NCBI GenBank assembly: GCA_003170035.1
Contig: PMZX01000175.1
Span: forward strand, 1 to 5,803
Direction of reading: 5' to 3'
Source: Myxococcales bacterium
Lineage (GTDB): Bacteria > Myxococcota_A > Polyangia > Fen-1088
DNA: 5,803 nucleotides
Under the pieces are notes generated by a model. That model saw only the letters and a list, made by a program, of their open reading frames with translations. It did not search any database and was not told the origin of the DNA. This document shows, in pieces, positions 1 to 5,803 of the stretch (its first letter is position 1; each line of letters opens with the position of its first letter). Both the position numbers and the translations under genes were made by a program.

Positions 1-81
1 GCGGCGACTGTGGCCTTGAGCAGAAATAGCTAGCCACACCGTCTGTTGTGGTCGCTTGGCAGCCTGTGCGAGACTCGCGCT

Positions 82-2484
82 GTGAAGTCACTGTGGCTCC
101 TGGCCGTCCTCCTCGTGACGGTGTACGCGCCTCTGCTGGGCGGCCGGGTCATCTACAACCGGGACGTGGCGCGGTTTGTGTATCCGATTCGCTGGTTCGT
201 GCGTGACTGCATCGAGCGCGGCCAGTGGCCTTGGTGGAACCCCGACATTGGCCTGGGCTTTTCCACATTGGCCGATCCGCAATACGGATTGTTCTACCCA
301 CTGAACCTCCTCCATCTCGTCGGTCCTTTGCCTTTCTCGATGATGCTGGTGATGCTTCTGCATCTTGTGGGCGGCGCTGTGGGCATGGCGCTGCTTGGCC
401 GCGCATTTGGGCTGCGTCGAGAGGCCACCCTGGTGGCAGGGCTGGCCTGGGGCCTGTCAGGCACCGTGGCATCGCTTTGGACCAACGGGTGTCGCCTGCC
501 CACGGCGGCCTGGATCCCGTGGTTAGCCCTCGCCTTCGTGCACCTCGCCGGTTGCACGGCGACGGCTCGACCGTGGCGGCGGGCTGCAGCGGCCGCCGCG
601 GCCGCCATCGGCGCCGCGTTTCTCTCCGGCGACCCGTTCGTGGCCGGCATGGGTGTCCTGTTGGGTTTGGGGATGGCACTGGTGTGGCTCTCGGCGGAGT
701 TCCGCACGGACGGGGGCCAGCCGGGACAGCCGGTCGCTCTCGTGGCTAGTCGCGTGGGAAGCCGTCTTGCCACCGCAGTCGCCAGCGCAGGCGTCGCTGG
801 CCTTGCGCTTGCGTCCATCGCGCTACTGCCGGCCGCACTCGCACTCTCAGGCACCGAGCGTCGCGGCGGGCTCGATACCACGGTGGCGCAAGCCGGTTCC
901 TTGCATATTGGTCGCTTCATCGATTTCGTCGCTGCCGGAGCAACCGGCAAGGCGTGGGTGGAGGCCCCGGATGCGCCCTGGGTGCGCACGCTGCTCGACG
1001 GTCGGCCGCTGAGCATGAGCCTCTATCTTGGTGGCAGCGTCTTGGCCCTTGTTCTGCTGGCCTTCGTGAGGCGGCGCGATCGCCTGTCGTACCAAGTGTG
1101 GGGCGTGGCTCTGCTGGCCTTGCTTTCACTGCTGCTCGCCTTGGGGCGACACACGCCGATCTACGCCCTAGCGCGGGTTCTGTTTCCGCCTCTGGGCTAC
1201 ATGCGAGCCCCCGAGAAATTCCTATTGATGCTGGTACCCTGTCTGGCGCTCCTCGCGGGTTTCGGGGCCCAGCGATTGCTCTCCGGTTCAGCCGAGCACG
1301 CCCGCCCGCGGGTCGCCGTGTTGCTCGCCCTCTTGCTTGCAGCCGCGGTGCTGGCACCTATCATCCTGGATGCGAACCTCGGTGGCTTCGTGCGCAGCGG
1401 TTCGTTGCATGCCATGGCCGCAGCCGCCGGTGTTTTCGCAATCTTTGCGCTGCGGATGCGCTCTGATCGCATCGCCAGGACCGCCCTTGTCGTGCTGGTG
1501 ACAGCCGATCTGGCGCTGGGTTCAGCCTTTCTGCTTCGCTTCGGAGATCCATCACTGCTCACCGTCGCGCCGCCACTGGCGCGCGCCATCTACGACGATT
1601 TTCAGCGCACGGGGCGGCCTTCCCCGCGCCTGTTTCGCGGCAGCATGGTTCAGGAGAGCGCCACGAGCGCGGGCCAACAGCCTACCGATCGTGTGACCTA
1701 CGAAACCCTTCGCGACAACGTCAGCGTTCCCTTGGGAATCGCCATCCTGCCGGGATACGAGGTAGCCGCGCCGCCTGCTCTGGGACGTCTGCTCCGCAGC
1801 GGCCGCCGGCAGGCGCTCAGGCTTTTGGGCGTCGACTACGCCCTGCTCTCTGATCGCGGCGACGACAGCGCGCCGCCGGTCGGCCTGCGAACGCTCGCAT
1901 CCCCGGTTCCTGGGGTGCGCTTGTTCAGCGTCGCGGCTCGCTTGCCGCGGGTATTTCTCAGTTTCCATGCCGTGAGATTGCCGGCCGGCCAGCTTCAGTA
2001 CCACTTGCTCGATGAAGATGTCCTAACCGGACGGGAGATTCTCGTGGATGAGTCGGGCCCCGACCTCCCCGCGCCCGCCACCAACGCGGAGCCAGTCCCT
2101 TGCACCGTCGAAACCTACACGCCCACGCAGTTATCCGCTCGCTGCGTGGCCGACCGGCCGGCCGTGGCGGTGTTTGTCGAACAGCAGCTCGGCGGGTGGT
2201 CGGCCTCGGTCGATGGCGTCCCGGCACCCCTGCTGACCGCTAACACCCTGATGAGGGCCGTACCGGTGCCGCCCGGTGCACATTCAGTTGCGCTCACATT
2301 CACGCCGCCGGGACTGCTGGCTGGCCTGGCGTTGTCGCTCGCCGGGCTGTGTGTTCTTGCGTGGCTCGCCCTTTCTCGCGGCAAGACGGGGCCGCAGGCC
2401 GCGTCTCTGATGGCGAGAGGTCCAGAGATACCTGCCTCAGGTCTTGCGTGCGAAGGTCCCCAAGACGGCGGCACGCCAGCTTGA
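82..2484 (+). CDS. YfhO-family multi-pass membrane protein (putative GT-C glycosyltransferase)
   Basis: An 800-residue membrane protein if GTG 82 is the start. TTG 46 is the only earlier start, since an in-frame TAG lies at 31-33. I prefer GTG 82 because it puts Met-Lys directly before the first helix; neither start has a clear Shine-Dalgarno. By eye there are about 14 hydrophobic segments: near residues 3-21, thirteen in total up to about 485, and a last one at 744-764. The first outer loop has the YfhO pattern: NRD (Asp28), WPWWNP (49-54) and LADPQYGLFYPLNLL. ALGRHTPIY at 353-361, followed by MRAPEKF, is a second family signature. Residues about 488-743 form an extracytoplasmic domain with Cys674/Cys688 (a possible disulfide) and a late GWSASVDG...PPGAHSV segment typical of the YfhO C-terminus. 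Known family: B. subtilis YfhO is linked to lipoteichoic acid glycosylation. By inference this protein moves sugar from a polyprenyl-phosphate donor with Asp28 as an acidic active-site candidate; the acceptor is unknown. The hydrophilic tail (766-800) runs over the 3' end of the convergent gene. Confidence 0.85.
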   Translation: MKSLWLLAVLLVTVYAPLLGGRVIYNRDVARFVYPIRWFVRDCIERGQWPWWNPDIGLGFSTLADPQYGLFYPLNLLHLVGPLPFSMMLVMLLHLVGGAVGMALLGRAFGLRREATLVAGLAWGLSGTVASLWTNGCRLPTAAWIPWLALAFVHLAGCTATARPWRRAAAAAAAAIGAAFLSGDPFVAGMGVLLGLGMALVWLSAEFRTDGGQPGQPVALVASRVGSRLATAVASAGVAGLALASIALLPAALALSGTERRGGLDTTVAQAGSLHIGRFIDFVAAGATGKAWVEAPDAPWVRTLLDGRPLSMSLYLGGSVLALVLLAFVRRRDRLSYQVWGVALLALLSLLLALGRHTPIYALARVLFPPLGYMRAPEKFLLMLVPCLALLAGFGAQRLLSGSAEHARPRVAVLLALLLAAAVLAPIILDANLGGFVRSGSLHAMAAAAGVFAIFALRMRSDRIARTALVVLVTADLALGSAFLLRFGDPSLLTVAPPLARAIYDDFQRTGRPSPRLFRGSMVQESATSAGQQPTDRVTYETLRDNVSVPLGIAILPGYEVAAPPALGRLLRSGRRQALRLLGVDYALLSDRGDDSAPPVGLRTLASPVPGVRLFSVAARLPRVFLSFHAVRLPAGQLQYHLLDEDVLTGREILVDESGPDLPAPATNAEPVPCTVETYTPTQLSARCVADRPAVAVFVEQQLGGWSASVDGVPAPLLTANTLMRAVPVPPGAHSVALTFTPPGLLAGLALSLAGLCVLAWLALSRGKTGPQAASLMARGPEIPASGLACEGPQDGGTPA
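583..606 (+). repeat. Alanine-run coding repeat with tandem 9-bp duplication
   Basis: Eight consecutive alanine codons within a predicted membrane helix of the YfhO-type protein. Bases 589-597 and 598-606 are an exact tandem copy of GCGGCCGCC, so the run contains two GCGGCCGC octamers 9 bp apart. It preserves frame and is probably simple GC-driven sequence that could slip in steps of three codons. Confidence 0.7.
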
Positions 2485-3780
2485 CCAGGCGGGGCGGAGG
2501 ATCACCGCAACCGAATGGGCGATTTGGTAGAGCAGCACCCAGGCGAGTGTCTGTTTGAAGACCACACGGAGAAAGGTGCCTTCACCCGCGACCAGGAACC
2601 AGTACAGGTAGATGATCAGGCAAGCAAGACCGACCCTGAATCCCGACGCGAGCGGACCGCGGCCCGCCCCCAGCCGCAACCACAGCGGCACGCAGAAGAG
2701 CCCGAACACCCAGCGGTAGTCGAAACTCGTACCGAGCAAGAACGTACCGATCATGATGGGGGCGCCGATGAGGAACGCGGTCACTTCTCGTTCATACGTC
2801 GCCTCGATGGCGGGCTTGCGGCGGGCCCGCACCCCCGCCAGCGTGCACACAGCCAAAGCTGCAAGCCAACCCACGCCCAGCGACTCGACGAACGAAATCC
2901 CCAGGCCGAGCTTGACCTGGATGAGCCCGACCAGGATCGCGCATCCGTAGGAAAACGAGGCGTTTCGCAATGTGGACCGCCCAATGTGGGAAAAATCGTC
3001 CCGCGTGACATACAGATAAACCGCAAAGACCAGCAGAGACGCCCCAACAATGAGCAAGGTGCGCCGGGCGGGACGGTTCGCGAATGCCAGAAACGACGCG
3101 GCCGGAAAAAGTTTGCCCAGGCTGGCTGCCAGGATCAACCCGGCGGCAAGTGGAGGCCGACGGCGCGACAACAGTGCCAACGCCAAGAGGCAGAATATGA
3201 CCAGGTCGACGTTGCCGCGCTCGACTCCCAGCATGGTCGCGGGTGCACACACGAATGCGGCCCACAGACAACCCTGGATCAGCGTCAAGGGACCCATCAC
3301 CGCGAAGGTCAACCCAAGGAATGCCGCCGCGATGCCGATGCCCACGATCTCCACCCGATCCGATGTCAGGCCCATGCTGTATGTCGACAGCCATAGGCGT
3401 GGGTAGTTGAATCGTCGCCTGAGGTGATCGCGGATGTCGTCCCCGTATGGGTCGCGTCCCTCAGCAGCGGCCTTGCCTGCGGCAGGGATGATCCTGAGAT
3501 CGCCGAACACAGGATCGCGCGCGGAAACGCCGGCCGCACTCCAGGCCCGGCGAAGGGATCGCCCTTCCCCTCCGGCGTGGATGAACAGCGTCGCGAAATA
3601 CACCACCATGAGCGCGGCGGCCAACCAGCGACCGTCGAGGCGACGCCAGCCAATAGCCGTGTGAGGGGCGGCGCCCGCCTGCGGGACATCCGCGTCGTCG
3701 CCGCCGGTAGCCGGTTTCTCTGTGCTGCTGGTGTCCACGCCAGTGTCGGAAATTGTCGACGAAGACTCCACGGCTCGCAA
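2437..3780 (-). CDS. GT87/DUF2029-type integral membrane glycosyltransferase
   Basis: A 447-residue protein with a disordered, Ser/Thr/Asp-rich cytoplasmic N-terminus (1-45), then about 11-12 hydrophobic segments starting at 51-68. Motifs fit the GT87 (DUF2029) GT-C family. The first outer loop has FGDLR (Asp94) and EGRDPYGDD (106-114), followed by FNYP (124-127). ERGNVDL sits at 187-193, LGKLFP at 221-226 and a late SFDYRW at 352-357. Known family members such as mycobacterial PimE transfer mannose from polyprenyl-phosphate-mannose, using an Asp in the first outer loop; Asp94 is the candidate equivalent here, by inference. Sugar and acceptor are not readable. The TTG start at 3780 is the first start after an in-frame stop at 3826-3828 and has AGAG six bases upstream; GTG at 3771 or 3738 are alternatives. 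It diverges from the lipoprotein gene and its last 48 bases overlap the YfhO-type gene tail-to-tail. Length is near usual for the family and no break is seen. Confidence 0.8.
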   Translation of the reverse strand: MRAVESSSTISDTGVDTSSTEKPATGGDDADVPQAGAAPHTAIGWRRLDGRWLAAALMVVYFATLFIHAGGEGRSLRRAWSAAGVSARDPVFGDLRIIPAAGKAAAEGRDPYGDDIRDHLRRRFNYPRLWLSTYSMGLTSDRVEIVGIGIAAAFLGLTFAVMGPLTLIQGCLWAAFVCAPATMLGVERGNVDLVIFCLLALALLSRRRPPLAAGLILAASLGKLFPAASFLAFANRPARRTLLIVGASLLVFAVYLYVTRDDFSHIGRSTLRNASFSYGCAILVGLIQVKLGLGISFVESLGVGWLAALAVCTLAGVRARRKPAIEATYEREVTAFLIGAPIMIGTFLLGTSFDYRWVFGLFCVPLWLRLGAGRGPLASGFRVGLACLIIYLYWFLVAGEGTFLRVVFKQTLAWVLLYQIAHSVAVILRPAWSSWRAAVLGTFARKT

Positions 3781-3839
3781 GACAATCTCTGCGCGGCGCG
3801 CGCCTGCACGAAATCCGTAGGCGGGCTACACTGCCGGTC
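3781..3839. promoter_or_regulatory. Divergent intergenic region with weak promoter-like -10
   Basis: This 59-bp gap between two divergent starts must hold, or overlap, the promoters of both genes unless those lie inside coding sequence. On the plus strand TACACT at 3827-3832 resembles a sigma70 -10 box (TATAAT), 7 bases before the GTG at 3840. The hexamer 17 bases upstream of it (CTGCAC, 3804-3809) is a poor -35. If the -10 is real, transcription would begin almost at the start codon and the mRNA would be nearly leaderless. No convincing promoter is seen for the minus-strand gene. Confidence 0.3.
3787..3790 (-). promoter_or_regulatory. Shine-Dalgarno-like AGAG for the GT87-type gene
   Basis: On the minus strand AGAG is followed by a six-base spacer and then the TTG at 3780. 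This supports TTG 3780 over the downstream GTG codons at 3771 and 3738, which lack a better site. The match is only four bases, so support is modest. Confidence 0.35.
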
Positions 3840-3849
3840 GTGCCGGCAG
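3831..3849. repeat. Perfect 7-bp inverted repeat around the GTG start codon
   Basis: CTGCCGG at 3831-3837 and CCGGCAG at 3843-3849 are exact inverted copies separated by TCGTG, whose last three bases are the proposed start codon (3840-3842) of the lipoprotein gene. It could be a 19-bp operator next to the TACACT box or, if transcribed, a hairpin with the start codon in its loop. A 7-bp GC-rich palindrome can also occur by chance in DNA of this composition, so function is inferred from position only. Confidence 0.4.
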
Positions 3850-4931
3850 CCCCAGACCCAAACGCCCCCTCCTCGCGAGCCTCGCGGTCGACCTTTCGGG
3901 TCGCGTTTTCGCTGACTCTCTGCTGCTTGCTCGCAGCACCGGCGTGCAAACCGAAGCCCCGGCCGCCCTCCCGACGGTCGCTGCCGGCCAGTGTCTGCGA
4001 GGGACAGGGCGGCGCGGCCACCGCGGCCTGGCTGGTTGCCAACGCGCCGCTTGCCCATACCGCACGAGCCCGCGCCCGGGCCTGGCTCGACAAGATTACA
4101 CTCGACCTGCGGGACCTGGACCAACACGACATTCCCGGCAAGCGCAAGCTGGCAGAGTTGCTGGGCATCTACGTCGAACTCTACGACACAGCTGGTGCCG
4201 CTGACCGCACCGCAATCCTGACTCGCGTGCGGGCGATCGCCACCGCCACAGCCGAGCCCCAGTATCACGACCTGGACAAGGTCGACGATGCGATCTTCAA
4301 GCGCGATTCGACGTCCTATCTGCGCGTCGCGTTCCTGATGGGTCACGCTGGGCTAGACACGACTGCCTATCGCAAGCACATCGAAGTTCTCCGCGAACGT
4401 CTCGACCGGCAGATGTCCACTCGCGGGTACAACCAACAGATGATATTTCACGCCTACTATCGCTATTTCGGCCTCAAGGAGCCTTACCCACTGGTGGAGG
4501 CGAAGACCGTCGGCGTGATTCCCGGCCGGAAGAGCCCGTACAAGCTGACCCAGAGTGAAGTCTACGACCTGGCGCATGAGGTGGGAGCCCGGTACGATCT
4601 CGAAGAACTGGCGCCGGACGCGGCGTTTCTTCCCGCGGATCTGGCCTATCTTCGCTGGGCGCTCGACCGACTGACGGTGCGCTATCTCATGGCCGACAAC
4701 CGAGATCTGGCGGGCGAATTGGCGATCTCCATGGCCTACCTGGGTTTCACGGACCTAGCCGTGTTCCGGGAAGCCATTGACTTCCTTCTGCAGTCGCAGA
4801 ATCCCGACGGAAGCTGGGGCGCCTACCAAGAAGCGCGCGCGACCTACGGCACCAGGCTCGATGTAGCGATGTACCTGCACACGACCGTCATCGCTACGCG
4901 AGCGCTCATCCTGACGTTTGCCAAACTTTGA
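3840..4931 (+). CDS. Putative lipoprotein with C-terminal alpha/alpha-toroid (terpene-cyclase-like) repeat
   Basis: A 363-residue protein from GTG 3840. The frame is also open to TTG 3753, which would add 29 residues and overlap the divergent gene. From GTG, a basic stretch (SSRASRSTFR) is followed by a hydrophobic core and LLAAPAC, a weak lipobox with Cys36; no other start gives as good a signal peptide. The mature part opens with a Lys/Pro/Arg-rich linker, then mostly helical sequence. Near the C-terminus QNPDGSWG (320-327) is the QW-like motif of squalene-cyclase/prenyltransferase toroids, followed by YLHTTVIATRAL (345-356). SEVYDLAHEVGARYD at 239-253 faintly recalls bacterial DUF6895-type proteins; this is memory, not a search. 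The DxDD acid of squalene-hopene cyclases and the zinc ligands of protein prenyltransferases are not evident, so an enzyme activity cannot be claimed. By inference it is anchored at the cell envelope. Function unknown; it could also be a transmembrane-anchored or periplasmic protein if the lipobox is not used. Confidence 0.7.
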   Translation: MPAAPDPNAPSSRASRSTFRVAFSLTLCCLLAAPACKPKPRPPSRRSLPASVCEGQGGAATAAWLVANAPLAHTARARARAWLDKITLDLRDLDQHDIPGKRKLAELLGIYVELYDTAGAADRTAILTRVRAIATATAEPQYHDLDKVDDAIFKRDSTSYLRVAFLMGHAGLDTTAYRKHIEVLRERLDRQMSTRGYNQQMIFHAYYRYFGLKEPYPLVEAKTVGVIPGRKSPYKLTQSEVYDLAHEVGARYDLEELAPDAAFLPADLAYLRWALDRLTVRYLMADNRDLAGELAISMAYLGFTDLAVFREAIDFLLQSQNPDGSWGAYQEARATYGTRLDVAMYLHTTVIATRALILTFAKL

Positions 4932-4962
4932 GGATCCGCGGCACAACCTCCGCGTGGTCCTC
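4930..4962 (+). terminator. Hairpin terminator candidate overlapping the lipoprotein-gene stop
   Basis: GAGGATCCGCGG (4930-4941) pairs with CCGCG-T-GGTCCTC (4950-4962): 12 pairs including one T-G wobble and one bulged T (4955), with an 8-base loop. The first two stem bases belong to the TGA stop at 4929-4931. The following TCTTGT is a poor T-tract, so termination on the plus strand is likely but may be inefficient. On the minus strand the stem is followed by AAAG rather than a T-run, so it would not be a typical terminator for the convergent rarA. Confidence 0.55.
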
Positions 4963-4992
4963 TTGTGAAGTCCGCCCTTGGTTGCTCCTCTG

Positions 4993-5803
4993 CTATCGCT
5001 CCTTCTTCTGCTTCCGCAAGATCGCCAGGCGCTCCGCGATGTCGCGCTCGCGGCCGCTATTTGACGGCTGGTAATAGTGCCGCCCTTTCAGTTCGTCAGG
5101 CAGGTAGTCCTCGACGACAAAGTGGCCATCGTAGTTGTGCGGGTACTTGTAGTCCTTGCCAAAGCCCATGGACCGGCCCAGCGCCGAACTGGGGTTGCGC
5201 AGGTGCAACGGCACTGGCAAAGCGCCGTGCTCTTCCACGTCGGCCTTGGCATCCGCGTAGGTGGTCACCGCGGTGTTGCTTTTCGGGGCGACCGCAAGAT
5301 AGATCGCCGCCTGCGTGAGCGGGAGGTGGCCCTCGGGCATGCCCACGAAACGAACCGCATCGGTCGCTGCCATGGCTACCCGCAGGGCATTGGGATCCGC
5401 GTTGCCGACGTCCTCGGCGGCAAAGATCACCATCCGGCGCGCCACGAAAAGCGGATCCTCGCCCGCCTCCAGCATGCGCGCCATCCAGTACACGGCCGCG
5501 TCCGGATCGCTGCCGCGCATGCTCTTGATGAAGGCGCTCACCACTTCGTAGTGCTGGTCGCCGGCCTTGTCATAGAGCAACGCGCGTCGCTGCAAGGCCT
5601 CCTCGATGGTCGTGGCATCGATGGACTTGCGGCCCTCCGGGTCGGGCTGGGCGATGGCCGTGGCCGCCTCCAGCGTGGCCAGGGCCTGGCGCGCATCGCC
5701 CCCGGCCTGGGCTGCCATAAGGTCGCGGGTGGCCTCCGAACACTCGATGGACTCAGCGCCCAGGCCCCGCCTGGGATCGGCGAGGGCGCGGTCGATGATG
5801 GTG
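4993..5803 (-). CDS. rarA: Replication-associated recombination protein A (RarA/MgsA), C-terminal part
   Basis: An AAA+ ATPase that acts with clamp-loader-like architecture at stalled replication forks and interacts with SSB in E. coli. The gene runs off the right edge: the frame stays open through 5803 (reading TIIDRALADPRRGLG into ATRDLMAAQ), so ATG 5718 is internal and not the start. About 269 C-terminal residues are visible; E. coli RarA is about 447, so the P-loop, Walker B and sensor 1 lie outside. Seen here: GGDARQAL (about 5680-5703), the end of the AAA+ core with the sensor-2 Arg; DATTIEEALQRRALLYDK; then the MgsA C-terminal domain with HYEVVSAFIKSMRGSDPDAAVYWMARML, DPLFVARRMVIFAAEDVGNADP, LPLTQAAIYLA, and HLRNPSS. 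The acidic/aromatic YKYPHNYDGHFV...YLPDEL tail and basic end (RKQKKER) are normal for the family. The stop is TAG at 4995-4993. It converges with the lipoprotein gene over 61 bp and has no evident functional tie to it. Confidence 0.95.
   Translation of the reverse strand, partial: TIIDRALADPRRGLGAESIECSEATRDLMAAQAGGDARQALATLEAATAIAQPDPEGRKSIDATTIEEALQRRALLYDKAGDQHYEVVSAFIKSMRGSDPDAAVYWMARMLEAGEDPLFVARRMVIFAAEDVGNADPNALRVAMAATDAVRFVGMPEGHLPLTQAAIYLAVAPKSNTAVTTYADAKADVEEHGALPVPLHLRNPSSALGRSMGFGKDYKYPHNYDGHFVVEDYLPDELKGRHYYQPSNSGRERDIAERLAILRKQKKER

Noticed and set aside
1..45. Possible end of an upstream gene or a promoter before the YfhO-type gene
   Set aside because: Stops occur in all three forward frames (17-19, 27-29, 31-33), so an upstream forward gene could end here, but too little is visible to identify one. 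TTGAGC at 16-21 resembles a -35 but has no fitting -10.
294..1016. Minus-strand open frame (240 codons) antisense to the YfhO-type gene
   Set aside because: Composition typical of an antisense shadow (Ala/Arg/Pro/Ser), no motif and no start signal.
2377..2428. Inverted repeats CGCGGC/GCCGCG (2377-2403) and TCTCTG/CAGAGA (2404-2428) just past the GT87-type stop, considered as a terminator
   Set aside because: Stems are only 6 bp with long loops, there is no T-run on either strand, and both lie within coding sequence of the YfhO-type gene.
2515..3396. Long plus-strand open frame (293 codons) opposite the GT87-type gene
   Set aside because: Its product is a Gln/Arg/Pro/His-rich string without domains or hydrophobic structure, as expected from the reverse complement of a GC-rich membrane-protein gene; the minus-strand gene has clear family motifs.
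3366..4346. Minus-strand open frame (326 codons) spanning the divergent gap and parts of two genes
   Set aside because: Low-complexity Arg/Gly/Ser/Pro product; it lies out of frame with the GT87-type gene and antisense to the lipoprotein gene, both better supported.

Overview
The window is GC-rich (about two-thirds GC by eye) and densely coding, with TTG/GTG starts and GC-rich third codon positions. It looks like ordinary chromosome from a high-GC Gram-negative bacterium. A large YfhO-type GT-C membrane protein, a GT87-type membrane protein and a lipoprotein with a poor lipobox would suit a deltaproteobacterium or myxobacterium-like lineage, but that placement is an inference from style, not from a marker gene. 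I see no mobile element, CRISPR array, tRNA or rRNA.

Layout: (1) 82-2484 (+) is a roughly 14-helix YfhO-family membrane protein with a large extracytoplasmic domain. (2) 2437-3780 (-) is a GT87/DUF2029-type polyprenyl-phosphate-sugar-dependent glycosyltransferase candidate. It is tail-to-tail with gene 1, and the two 3' ends overlap by 48 bp. (3) 3840-4931 (+) is a putative lipoprotein whose C-terminus carries an alpha/alpha-toroid (terpene-cyclase-like) repeat signature. It is divergent from gene 2 across a 59-bp gap, and a perfect 7-bp inverted repeat flanks its GTG start codon. (4) 4993-5803 (-) is the C-terminal 60% of rarA (mgsA), which encodes a replication-associated AAA+ ATPase and runs off the right edge. 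Genes 3 and 4 converge on a 61-bp gap that holds a strong hairpin overlapping the gene 3 stop codon.

Genes alternate in strand (+, -, +, -), so there is no operon here. The two GT-C-like proteins may both serve lipid-linked sugar transfer at the outer face of the cytoplasmic membrane, but nothing in the window names their acceptor. rarA is a housekeeping gene unrelated to the others. The items most worth a second look are the divergent start region around 3781-3849 and the unassigned toroid lipoprotein. I found no convincing new multi-gene system.
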